NCBI GenBank assembly: GCA_024225395.1
Contig: JAAEMR010000073.1
Location: forward strand, 1-45,786
Reading direction: 5' to 3'
Source of the DNA: Gammaproteobacteria bacterium
GTDB lineage: Bacteria > Pseudomonadota > Gammaproteobacteria > GCA-001735895
Length of the DNA stretch: 45,786 nucleotides
Part shown: positions 29,093-37,003 of the stretch, piece after piece
Layout of the letters: the number at the start of each line of letters is the position of its first letter
Numbering within the stretch: the stretch's first letter is position 1
The notes under the pieces: model-generated
What the model was told of the DNA's origin: nothing
What the model saw: only the letters and a program-made list of their open reading frames with translations
Database searches by the model: none
Made by a program: the position numbers and the translations under genes

Positions 29093-29472
29093 TTTTTCTC
29101 GTTATTTTAATTATTAAAAGGAGCATTTTAACCTAAATATTATTTTAACCTAAAAATATAGCTTGCTACATTGATTTAAGCCTTCTTATGTATCATTTAG
29201 TCCAGTTTTTCAGGGTTAAGGTGATGCATCAACTGCTGACAGCTTCCAGATGGGAGCTGTCAGTATTAATAGCTTTTGTTTACGATGAAATATTGTAAAT
29301 GGGTAGATATACTTTTCGACTCTAGTCTTTTAATCAAAAAGTATCATTCCCATGCACTGTCAGTGTTCTGTTATTATGAAATATCTGAGGACAGTAATAA
29401 CCTTTATCAGGTCAATTCAGGCTATTACTTATTATGTCCTGATAGAAAAAATACAATAACTTTTTTCAACTG
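29093..29472. other. 380-base gene-free region with one strong hairpin
   Basis: Between the CorC pair and the small lysine-rich gene. The only clear structure is a 12-bp stem (one G-T pair) CTGACAGCTTCC/GGGAGCTGTCAG, 29236-29263, with the 4-base loop AGAT. On the plus strand TATTAATAGCTTTT follows, but no plus-strand gene ends here. On the minus strand it would end the lysine-rich/NptA transcript, but without a T-run. It could be a terminator or a structured leader of the CorC operon. The open frame of 66 codons on the plus strand here lacks coding character. Confidence 0.5.
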
Positions 29473-29712
29473 CTAAAGTGATTCCAGCAACTTGGTTGCT
29501 TTCATGCACTTCTTCTTTACAATCTTTAACTCGGCTTTTATTTGCTGAATTTTTTTATTTTTTGTTTCACTACTCAGTTCATGTTTCAGCTTTTTCCTAT
29601 ATTTGCCAAGCTTTTCCATCAGTTTTAATAGATCATCTTTGCATTTCTTTTGCTTTTTCTTTTTCTCGTCAAAAAAATCGTCCAGGTTGTTCAGTATATT
29701 AGATCCAGTCAT
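29473..29712 (-). CDS. Small lysine-rich helical protein of unknown function
   Basis: A 79-residue, highly basic protein predicted to be a single coiled coil: 'LDDFFDEKKKKQKKCKDDLL', then alternating hydrophobic and charged residues to 'KKKCMKATKLLESL'. There is no signal peptide or membrane segment. GAGG lies eight bases before the ATG, which supports translation. It follows the NptA-type transporter gene by 44 bases in the same direction, so it is probably co-transcribed with it. I recognise no family. Together with the lysine tail of the larger CorC-type protein and the H1-like protein at 42766, it is one of three lysine-rich proteins in the window. Confidence 0.6.
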   Translation of the reverse strand: MTGSNILNNLDDFFDEKKKKQKKCKDDLLKLMEKLGKYRKKLKHELSSETKNKKIQQIKAELKIVKKKCMKATKLLESL

Positions 29713-29756
29713 TCTTTAAATCCTCATAATAAATTTTTTAGTTATATATGTTAGTT

Positions 29757-31559
29757 CTAGTTTACTATCGGTTCATCTATGTCCTGATCATCATCGATAT
29801 TTAATACTGTCATGGTGTCATGTAAGCCGGATTCTTTTTCGCCAGAAAATAGTATCAATCCCATTTTTACAAGGCTTCTGGCAAGATCATAAGCGTATGA
29901 TGTATCGTTCATAAGGGATGTCGCCATCTCAGATGTGATCTTGTTTTCCCGGATCATTTTATCCAGGCTGGTATTGATGTGTTGCTCATGTTCCTCAATT
30001 TCCAGAGATACAGCCTCAAGTGGGATTATGTCTTCTAAATCACCTTCAGAATTTCTCAAGGTGTACACTCGTCTCAGGACATCGCCCAGTCCAATACGTA
30101 AGGTGTTATATTCAGTCTTGATGAATTCATTATCAGATGTGATGTAGTTGCTCAGGTTTGAGTGCATGTGTTTGCTGTCCTTGATAGCTTCAACGATATC
30201 ACGACCAGCCGTACGATAATGAAACATTTCATTGACCTGATCGGAAGTCATATTCGTGTTCGCCCTGCTCATAAAGGAAATGATTTCACCAAACAGTCCT
30301 TTGATACTTTTCTCATATTCATCATCGATAACAATACTCATGGCCTTTCTACGATGTAGATTTAGTGTTTCCAGTTCTTTGTCTGACTCGATATCCTGTC
30401 GATGCAGGCTCAGCCCGTGAGCGATGATTTCATAGGCGTTATCGTAGAGGTGTATAATTTCCTTGCGTACTGCTTCAATGGCAACATCGGGAACTTCCAG
30501 TGATGAATCGTTCAGGTACCTCGATTTGTCTTTGGGAATCATTTTTTCCGGCATAGCCCGCATCAGAAAGTTCACCAGCTTATTAATGAAAGGCAACATA
30601 GCAATGACGCCGATGAAGTTGAAAATAGTATGGAATACGGCCAGTTTAAGCGTGTAATTGTCTTCATCAATACCCAGAGCATTACTGAGGACTTCGACAG
30701 CCTCTACCAGTTGATATATAAATGCGATGGCAATAGCACCTGTAGTCATATTGAATATCAGGTGTGCAAACGCCAGTCGTTTACCCTGTATGTTAGAACT
30801 CATTGACCCCAGAATTGCTGTAATGGTAGTGCCAACATTGGCACCTATTGCAAGTGCCAGTCCGTTTTCATAGGTGATTTGACCTACAGATAGAGCGGTG
30901 ATGATAATGACCAGGGTCGCGTGACTGGACTGCATGATAACCGTAGCAGCAATCCCGAGCAGGGTAAACAGCAAGATTCCACTATAACCGGAAACGGCAA
31001 ATTGAGTCAGGTCTATGGTGTCACGAAAGGCTTCAAAACCTTCCTTCATGAAGTGAATACCGAGGAAAAGAAAACCAAGTCCAGCAAGAATATAACCTAT
31101 TCCTTTAAGCGACTTTGATTTCTGAAATACCAGTACGATTCCGATCACAAGCATTGGCATAGCGTATGCTGAAATTTTCACTTTCATACCGAAGCCAGCG
31201 ATCAGCCACGCGCCGGTGGTGGTTCCAAGATTGGCACCGAAGATGATTCCAACACCGGCAGCCAGGTCAATTAAGCCGGCACCAAGGAATGAAATAGTAA
31301 TAACCGATACCAGTGAACTGGATTGCATCAACGTAGTTGAAACAACACCGAAGCTCAGACTTTTCCATATACTACTGGTAGTACGTTGTAGTATCCTTTC
31401 CAGTACACCACCGGTAAAGAACTGGAAGCCCTGTTCAAGGAAAAGCATTCCAAATAGAAAGACCGCAACTCCAGATGAAATAGCTTTGAAATCTGGACTA
31501 ATCCAGAAACCGTAGATCAGGGCTATAAGGATTGCGGGTAAAAATAATTTGCGTAACAT
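29757..31559 (-). CDS. Na/Pi cotransporter family protein (NptA-type) with PhoU-like C-terminus
   Basis: A 600-residue membrane protein. Two inverted Na/Pi-cotransporter repeats carry the QSS motif: 'TTLMQSSSLVSVITISFLGAG' and 'ATVIMQSSHATLVIIITALSV', each followed by 'GANLGTTTGAWL' and 'GANVGTTITAIL'. About eight to nine membrane helices span residues 1-340. From about 350 to 575 the protein is soluble and helical, with a PhoU-like arrangement ('EVPDVAIEAVRKEIIHLYDNAYEII'). Members such as YjbB export phosphate while others import it; direction cannot be told here. The start ATG has AGGAG about 11 bases upstream. It is 300 bases downstream of the CofD-related gene and probably has its own promoter. 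Confidence 0.92.
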   Translation of the reverse strand: MLRKLFLPAILIALIYGFWISPDFKAISSGVAVFLFGMLFLEQGFQFFTGGVLERILQRTTSSIWKSLSFGVVSTTLMQSSSLVSVITISFLGAGLIDLAAGVGIIFGANLGTTTGAWLIAGFGMKVKISAYAMPMLVIGIVLVFQKSKSLKGIGYILAGLGFLFLGIHFMKEGFEAFRDTIDLTQFAVSGYSGILLFTLLGIAATVIMQSSHATLVIIITALSVGQITYENGLALAIGANVGTTITAILGSMSSNIQGKRLAFAHLIFNMTTGAIAIAFIYQLVEAVEVLSNALGIDEDNYTLKLAVFHTIFNFIGVIAMLPFINKLVNFLMRAMPEKMIPKDKSRYLNDSSLEVPDVAIEAVRKEIIHLYDNAYEIIAHGLSLHRQDIESDKELETLNLHRRKAMSIVIDDEYEKSIKGLFGEIISFMSRANTNMTSDQVNEMFHYRTAGRDIVEAIKDSKHMHSNLSNYITSDNEFIKTEYNTLRIGLGDVLRRVYTLRNSEGDLEDIIPLEAVSLEIEEHEQHINTSLDKMIRENKITSEMATSLMNDTSYAYDLARSLVKMGLILFSGEKESGLHDTMTVLNIDDDQDIDEPIVN

Positions 31560-31732
31560 GTACTTGTATTCTCCTGCAATAGATCTTCAGAGAAGAGCTA
31601 TGCTTTAAAGTTGTTTCAATCGGTGTAAAACTGCTGGAGTCTGATTTGACCAGAAGTTAATTTATTTATAGAAAAGCTGGTTTAATTGCATCTATACAAA
31701 TGAATGGATGATTATTTTAGCCCATAAATTAT

Positions 31733-31772
31733 TGTTCTATAAAAGAGGTAGAACACACTCTATTATAGAACA
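31733..31772. promoter_or_regulatory. Hairpin/palindrome between the CofD-related gene and the NptA-type gene
   Basis: TGTTCTATAA (31733-31742) and TTATAGAACA (31763-31772) are a perfect 10-bp inverted repeat; after one A-A mismatch the stem continues with AGAG/CTCT, leaving a 10-base loop. It sits about 90 bases after the CofD-related stop (minus strand) and 175 bases before the NptA-type start. It could be an operator for the transporter or a transcript end; no T-run follows on either strand. The remaining part of 31560-31859 shows nothing else recognisable. Confidence 0.45.
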
Positions 31773-31859
31773 CGACATGGCTATGTGGCAAAATCATGTT
31801 GCATAAAATAACTAGATGAAAAAAGTGCATTTCTATAAAAAAATTTCGGGTTATTCTGC

Positions 31860-33053
31860 TCAGGTTAGTGAAAGCAGGGCTAATACCAGCAATTCCGGAT
31901 CATATAATGGTGTGCTGGATTTACTCACGAGTTTGGTAACGATAAGCTGTATACCCTTTTTTTGTAACAATGTTATTGACGGTTGATTTAACTGGCTCTG
32001 ATAGCCACTGTCCATCAAAACAAAGTTAATAAAGCGATTGGCGGCAAGTTTAGGCCCGGCGTCTGCTCTAAGGTAATCCAGCAGGGTCTGGATGGATGAA
32101 TCCATCGTCATGCCAATCTGTTCAGGATCCAGGCCAAGGTTTGGGATATATACCTTTGGGCAGTCATTACTGGCAATCGCCTTGCCGACACCGTCGGGTA
32201 ATAAATTTGCTATCAGGCTGGTATAAAAACTGCCTGGTGGATAGCAGATCAGTTCGGCATTGGTGATTAATTTACGATTCTTCTTTCGTAGTTTTGCCTG
32301 TGCTAACGATAGTTGCCGAGGATTAGTTGACAGGTATAATTTTTTTACCCGGGAAGCTAATGGTTTCTGTTCCTTACCGGTCAGTCGGTGCTGCCCAATG
32401 ATACGACTACCGTCTGCCAGGTCTGCGCAGAGAGTGAGGTTATCGTTGACGGTAGCCCTTACCGTGCCTCGAACACCGACCAGTTTGGAAAATAGAAAAA
32501 TAATGGGGTCAAGGTGTTGGTGGTTATTCAGATAACCTCCTGTAAGAATGAGATTTCCAATGCTGGCACCACGCAAATTAAATGAGGATGGCATAGCTTT
32601 GCGAAAATAACCGAGCTGAGTACGAATGAGGCGGCGCATCGGGTTGGGTACAGCTCGTACCAGTTCATCTTTACCTTCACACATTGCATCCAGTTGCATT
32701 AGTAGCTCAGCGTTTTTAGAGCTTTTGTTCAGTCGATGAGTGAACAGTTTGTAGACTTCGGGATGACCTGTAATGGTTTCGTCTGCCAGAGCCATCAGGC
32801 GACTACGCAGATCACCGATAGAAGGCATCTGAAAAGCTTTACGCAGAACGGCTGAGCTACCACCGGAATCGAATGGTGTGACCATATGAACCGAATTATG
32901 CGTATAGGACTTAAGTGTCTGGCTAAATTGATTGAGTGCAGACCCGCCACTGAAGAACAGAATATGAGGGCCTAGCTCGGGAGCTTTTCTGTAACGTCCC
33001 GCCCGTAACGGATCGGGCATCTGTATTGCTCGGGTTACGTGGATGCTTTTCAT
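31860..33053 (-). CDS. GAK system CofD-related protein
   Basis: A 397-residue member of the CofD/YvcK superfamily (2-phospho-L-lactate transferase fold). The nucleotide-type loop appears as 'HILFFSGGSALNQFSQTL', followed by 'VTPFDSGGSSAVLRKAFQMPSIGDLRSRLMAL' (compare the DDGGSSG..R...PPGDIR pattern of YvcK) and 'ELICYPPGSFYTSLIANLLPDGVGKAI'. The divergence and the companions downstream (ATP-grasp, HprK-related kinase B, amphi-Trp) mark it as the CofD-related protein of the GAK gene set; no reaction is known. The ATG at 33053 is preferred, with a TTG at 33062 possible. It is divergent from the Nudix-led operon, sharing a 237-base region with a Fur-box-like palindrome. Confidence 0.85.
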   Translation of the reverse strand: MKSIHVTRAIQMPDPLRAGRYRKAPELGPHILFFSGGSALNQFSQTLKSYTHNSVHMVTPFDSGGSSAVLRKAFQMPSIGDLRSRLMALADETITGHPEVYKLFTHRLNKSSKNAELLMQLDAMCEGKDELVRAVPNPMRRLIRTQLGYFRKAMPSSFNLRGASIGNLILTGGYLNNHQHLDPIIFLFSKLVGVRGTVRATVNDNLTLCADLADGSRIIGQHRLTGKEQKPLASRVKKLYLSTNPRQLSLAQAKLRKKNRKLITNAELICYPPGSFYTSLIANLLPDGVGKAIASNDCPKVYIPNLGLDPEQIGMTMDSSIQTLLDYLRADAGPKLAANRFINFVLMDSGYQSQLNQPSITLLQKKGIQLIVTKLVSKSSTPLYDPELLVLALLSLT

Positions 33054-33143
33054 GTCAGACAATCATAGGAAACCTGTTTTAGGTTTACAAGTGTATACGC
33101 GATATTAACCTGCAGAATCACAATAAATTTAAGCGTAATTGAC

Positions 33144-33162
33144 ATAAATCATAATCATTATT
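33144..33162. promoter_or_regulatory. Candidate Fur-box-like palindrome in the CofD/Nudix divergent promoter region
   Basis: ATAATCATTAT at 33151-33161 is an exact match to the core of the Fur consensus (GATAATGATAATCATTATC); the 19-base window matches at 14 positions. It lies about 90 bases before the CofD-related start and 140 bases before the Nudix start, where it could act on both promoters. AT-rich DNA produces such matches by chance, so this is tentative. A 6-bp stem AAACCT/AGGTTT (33070-33086) is also present just upstream of the CofD-related start. Confidence 0.3.
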
Positions 33163-33299
33163 TTGCAGTGATGGACAATGACTTATCTGGACATATTTTA
33201 GCTGTAATAAGCTACACTTCAAATGAGACTTTTTTCTGGATGTTTCATTAAATAATTTTGTTATAGGTATATTTCCAGCTAGATCCTCAGGAGATACTA

Positions 33300-33770
33300 T
33301 TGTTAAACCTTGAGCCCAATATATGTAATGCAGTACGTGCTCTTATCATTCGTGATGACAGGATTTTGTTGATCAGAAAAGAGTATGGGGGAGTTTGCCA
33401 GAAATTTGCGTTACCGGGTGGAAGGCAGGACACAGGCGAGACCCTGGCGAATGCTCTGATCAGGGAATGCAAAGAGGAGGTAGGAGCTGATATCAGCAAT
33501 ATTGCATTGTTACATGTAGTGGACTGGTTTAAGCCTCGCGATTGTATTCCGCCATTAACTCGTCAACATGTGGAATTTCTATTTTCATGCGATGTGGATG
33601 ATTCATACATTCCACAAAATGGTATTCATCCGGACAAACATCAGGTCGAAGTGATCTGGGTCAAAATTGATGCACTTGATAATCTGCCATGTCACCCGAA
33701 TTCCATGCTAGCCTTGCTGCCGGGCATTAAAAATAAAAAATCAACGATTTATTTGGAAACGATTAACTAA
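33300..33770 (+). CDS. Nudix hydrolase (canonical box), first gene of GAK operon
   Basis: A 156-residue Nudix hydrolase that would cleave a nucleoside diphosphate linked to another moiety. The Nudix box is canonical, 'GRQDTGETLANALIRECKEE' followed by 'VGA', so the Mg2+-binding REXXEE set is intact. The N-terminus 'NICNAVRALIIRDDRILLIRKEYGGVCQKFALPGG' is ADP-ribose-pyrophosphatase/MutT-like. The start is TTG with CAGGAG about seven bases upstream; no ATG fits. It is first in a five-gene operon, with the PhoU-kinase fusion starting two bases after its stop. The substrate is unknown. Confidence 0.88.
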   Translation: MLNLEPNICNAVRALIIRDDRILLIRKEYGGVCQKFALPGGRQDTGETLANALIRECKEEVGADISNIALLHVVDWFKPRDCIPPLTRQHVEFLFSCDVDDSYIPQNGIHPDKHQVEVIWVKIDALDNLPCHPNSMLALLPGIKNKKSTIYLETIN

Positions 33771-33772
33771 CC

Positions 33773-35422
33773 ATGCAGATAGATAAAAGCATACGTGAAA
33801 ATTTACGCTTTCTGATTATTGAAGTCGGTTCACAGGTTTCTAACCTGCAAACCTATTTTGATACGCATTCTGTCACGGTGGCAAAGCGTATTCTCGATCG
33901 TAGAGGTTATACTAATAATCTTAAAACAAGTATCCACAGTAGTTGCCTGGCAAGAATTGAACAAGATAAGAATGTTCGAAATGCGGCAAGTTTATTGCGT
34001 TCGACGGAAAGTGTAGCTACCGATCTGGTACGTATTGCGGAACTGTGCCGAGACTGTATTCAACAGTTTGGTTACATAGAAAATCCTAAAAACCTGCCGT
34101 CAAGGTTGTACGTGTCCTTGCTGGGTCGTATTGGCAAAGGTATACGCGTAGTCGATTTGGCCATTGTTAACAGCGACATTCAAATGGCTTTAAAGATTGG
34201 TCGTATTGAGAATAAACTGGATTGTGCATATAAAAAACTACTGAGAAAATACACTCGTGACCTGCAACTACAGAAAAAAAAGAACACGGGAGATTTGATC
34301 GCAGCGTTGTTTGTTGCTCATTCACTGGAGCAAATGGGAGATATTTTACTCAATATCAGTGAGTCAATTATTTCTGCGAATCTGGGCCAGCCCTTTAATA
34401 CAGATAGATACCATTCCTTGCAGGCTTCGGTTGAACTACTTAACGCTGTCGAAGGTAATAAATCGGAGCTGGTGCTGGAAACAGTTGCACAAACTAAATC
34501 TGGCAGTGGTATTTCCGGGGTTAGCACGACTGATGAAAAGGGGGTAGAGCACCTCGCCATCTTTAAAGATGGTCAGAAACGCAAAGTTAAGGAAGAGCGT
34601 CAGGGTGTAGAAAGCTGGCATGAAATCTTTCCAGGCCTGGCGCCAAAGATATTGTCCTATCATAAGCAGGGGCAGTCTGCGTCATTATTGATTGAGCATC
34701 TTGCCGGATTAACCTTCGAACAGATCCTGTTACACGAACCACCAAAGCTGTTAGATCAAACATTAAAACAATTACAGAAAACACTGAAATCTGTATGGAA
34801 CGAGACGCGTACTAAAAAAGCGGTATCGGCAGACTATATGGGGCAATTGCAAAAGAGGCTGGGTGATGTTTATGAACTTCACCCGGAATTCATGCACAGT
34901 GATATGCAGATCTGTAAGACTACAGAGAAATCATTTGATAACCTGCTAAATCAGGCAAAGCGTTATGAGAAGAAACTCAAAGCGCCATTCTCTGTTTACA
35001 TCCATGGAGATTTTAACGTGGATAACATCATTTACGATCCGCTGGAGAAAAAGATTAATTTTATCGATTTACATCGTTCCAGTTATATGGACTATGTACA
35101 GGATATTTCGGTGTTCATGGTTTCTAATTATCGATTGCGGGTTGTAGATCCTGTTATCCGAAGACGGATTTGTGATCTGGTCTGTAATTTCTATGACTTC
35201 TCGGCAGCTTATGCGAAAACCAGGAAGGATGACTATTTTGATCTCAGGCTGGCACTTGGGCTGGCGCGCTCGTTTGCCACTTCGACCCGTTTTGTAGTGG
35301 ATAAAACACTGGCACGAGCCATGTGGTTACGCGCCCGTTATCTTCTCGAAAGTGTTCTATTAACAGACCCCAAACAAATGCATAAATATCGTGTACTCAT
35401 TAAGGAGTTGTTCGTTGGCTAA
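33773..35422 (+). CDS. PhoU-like domain fused to aminoglycoside-phosphotransferase-type kinase
   Basis: A 549-residue two-domain protein. Residues about 1-215 are all-helical and PhoU-like (regularly spaced '...SVATDLVRIAELCRDCIQQFGYI...', '...AHSLEQMGDILLNISESIIS'). Residues about 225-549 form a protein-kinase-like APH domain. The nucleotide-binding beta sheet is near 'KRKVKEERQGVESWHEIFPGLAPKIL', the catalytic loop is 'YIHGDFNVDNIIYD' (HxDxxxxN), and the metal site is 'INFIDLHRSSYMDYVQDISVF', with D as the DFG-equivalent. Both active-site motifs are intact, so it is probably an active kinase for a small molecule, perhaps controlled by a phosphate-sensing helical domain. It overlaps the following ATP-grasp gene by eight bases. 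Confidence 0.8.
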   Translation: MQIDKSIRENLRFLIIEVGSQVSNLQTYFDTHSVTVAKRILDRRGYTNNLKTSIHSSCLARIEQDKNVRNAASLLRSTESVATDLVRIAELCRDCIQQFGYIENPKNLPSRLYVSLLGRIGKGIRVVDLAIVNSDIQMALKIGRIENKLDCAYKKLLRKYTRDLQLQKKKNTGDLIAALFVAHSLEQMGDILLNISESIISANLGQPFNTDRYHSLQASVELLNAVEGNKSELVLETVAQTKSGSGISGVSTTDEKGVEHLAIFKDGQKRKVKEERQGVESWHEIFPGLAPKILSYHKQGQSASLLIEHLAGLTFEQILLHEPPKLLDQTLKQLQKTLKSVWNETRTKKAVSADYMGQLQKRLGDVYELHPEFMHSDMQICKTTEKSFDNLLNQAKRYEKKLKAPFSVYIHGDFNVDNIIYDPLEKKINFIDLHRSSYMDYVQDISVFMVSNYRLRVVDPVIRRRICDLVCNFYDFSAAYAKTRKDDYFDLRLALGLARSFATSTRFVVDKTLARAMWLRARYLLESVLLTDPKQMHKYRVLIKELFVG

Positions 35423-36302
35423 TTTAAAAATAGGTGTAATAGGTATCCCCGGAAAGTGGTCTACCGAAGTTCTGGCAGATGCAGTTGAAAAAAAAACGGG
35501 TTTCAGACTGGTCTTAGATATGGCCGATGTCAGTCTTAATCTTGAAACCAACACACTGGTTGCGGGTGGCAGCAATCTTTGCGAGCTGGATGGTTTACTG
35601 GTCAAAAAGATAAGCGCAGTTTACTCTCCGACGACGCTTGACAGGCTGGAATTACTGCGTGTCGCAGAACAGGCGGGCGTTCGGGTATTTAGCCCGGCAT
35701 TAAGTATGTTAAGGCTTATAGATCGACTCAGTTGTACAGTGACGCTGCGTAATGCCGGAATACCGATGCCTGATACCCGGGTGACTGAGGACATAGCGGT
35801 TGCGATGGACACGGTCAGAGATTTTGGTAGTGCCGTGTTTAAACCGCTGTATTCTACCAAGGCACGTGGTATGACTATCATTGATGCGGATCAGGAGCCT
35901 GATGCGTTAGAGAGCGCTATCAGTAATTTTAAAGCTGATAATCAGATGATGTATATACAGCGTAAAATAAACTTGCCCGGCAGAGACCTGGGCATGGTAT
36001 TTTTGGCCGGTAACTACCTTGGCACCTATGCACGAGTACCTCAGGGTGATGCCTGGAATACCACTATTAATAGTGGTGGCCGTTATGCCGCGCATACGCC
36101 ACCCGATGATGTCATCGAACTCGCTTATCGTGCTCAGGCACCTTTTAACATGGATTTCACTACTGTCGATGTTGCAGAAACGGATTCAGGTCCGATTGTT
36201 TTCGAGGTATCAGCATTCGGTGGTTTTCAAGGTACCAAAGATGGTATTGGTATCGATGCAGCTGCATTATATGTGGAACATGCTTTAAAAGAGTTAGGAT
36301 AG
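35415..36302 (+). CDS. GAK system ATP-grasp enzyme (RimK-like)
   Basis: An ATP-grasp ligase of 295 residues related to RimK/alpha-L-glutamate ligases. Features seen are 'RLIDRLSCTVTLRNAGIPMPDT' (linker to the ATP-grasp core), 'AVFKPLYSTKARGM' (Lys and glycine-rich loop that bind ATP) and 'GPIVFEVSAFGGFQG' (metal-binding Glu; the usual second Asn of 'EVN' is replaced by Ser). The frame is open to 35391, but the TTG at 35415 has AAGGAG seven bases upstream, giving 'MANLKIGVIGIPGKW'. It is the 'grasp' part of the GAK set. Expected chemistry is ATP-dependent ligation of an amino or thiol group to a carboxylate; the substrates are unknown. Confidence 0.85.
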   Translation: MANLKIGVIGIPGKWSTEVLADAVEKKTGFRLVLDMADVSLNLETNTLVAGGSNLCELDGLLVKKISAVYSPTTLDRLELLRVAEQAGVRVFSPALSMLRLIDRLSCTVTLRNAGIPMPDTRVTEDIAVAMDTVRDFGSAVFKPLYSTKARGMTIIDADQEPDALESAISNFKADNQMMYIQRKINLPGRDLGMVFLAGNYLGTYARVPQGDAWNTTINSGGRYAAHTPPDDVIELAYRAQAPFNMDFTTVDVAETDSGPIVFEVSAFGGFQGTKDGIGIDAAALYVEHALKELG

Positions 36303-36303
36303 T

Positions 36304-36999
36304 ATGGGCAGACGAATAGCTGCTATTATCCGACATGGAGATTATCATCAGATGGCCGGGGCTCCTAGTGCTCATCAGCCATATCCACTGAATACCAGTG
36401 GTAAAAAACATGCTGCAGAAGCTGCTAACATTATTGATGAGATTCAACAAAAAAATGGCTGGTCACTGGCTACAGAGATCGACTGTTCGCAGATGCTTAG
36501 AGCCTGGCAGACGGCAGATATTATAGCGCAGACACTTGGAACTGAACCTGAATTGCAACTACAGAGCTTTGATGAGCTGGCAGAACGTTGTGTTGGAAGT
36601 GCTGCTAACCTCACCACTGAGCAAATAAGCCGGGTTATTCATGATGATCCTCGATATGAGGAACTTCCACAAAACTGGAAATCGAATAGTGAGTACCGGT
36701 TGCCTTTTCAGGGTGCTGAATCACTACTAGAGGCGGGTCAACGGGTTGCTGAACACCTTAATGTACGTCTCTCCAAACTTGCTGCCAATGTACCGGGTAC
36801 GCTCAAACTGTTTGTTGGACATGGCGCATCCTTTCGTCATGCTGCATATCATCTTGGTGTTATGAAATATGACGATATCGCTCGTCTGAGTATGTTTCAT
36901 GGTCGACCGGTATTTTTGGAATTATTACAGGATGGAAGCTGGGTTCATATTGCCGGAGATTGGAAAATAAGGAAAACCAATTCAGAATTCAGAGACTAA
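36304..36999 (+). CDS. Histidine phosphatase family protein
   Basis: A 231-residue member of the phosphoglycerate mutase/SixA superfamily. The phosphohistidine motif is 'AAIIRHGDYHQMAG', the second Arg is in 'DCSQMLRAWQTADIIAQTL', and the second catalytic His is in 'KLFVGHGASFRHAAYHLG'; the active site is therefore complete. The extra segment after 'RHG' and the length of 231 differ from the short SixA proteins and resemble phosphatases acting on small phosphorylated metabolites. It follows the ATP-grasp gene by one base and precedes the metallophosphoesterase by four, so it belongs to the same operon. The substrate is unknown. Confidence 0.86.
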   Translation: MGRRIAAIIRHGDYHQMAGAPSAHQPYPLNTSGKKHAAEAANIIDEIQQKNGWSLATEIDCSQMLRAWQTADIIAQTLGTEPELQLQSFDELAERCVGSAANLTTEQISRVIHDDPRYEELPQNWKSNSEYRLPFQGAESLLEAGQRVAEHLNVRLSKLAANVPGTLKLFVGHGASFRHAAYHLGVMKYDDIARLSMFHGRPVFLELLQDGSWVHIAGDWKIRKTNSEFRD

Positions 37000-37003
37000 A
37001 ATA

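Noticed and set aside
29276-29476. A 66-codon plus-strand frame in the gap before the lysine-rich gene
   Set aside because: There is no ribosome binding site, no family resemblance, and its composition is that of random AT-rich DNA.
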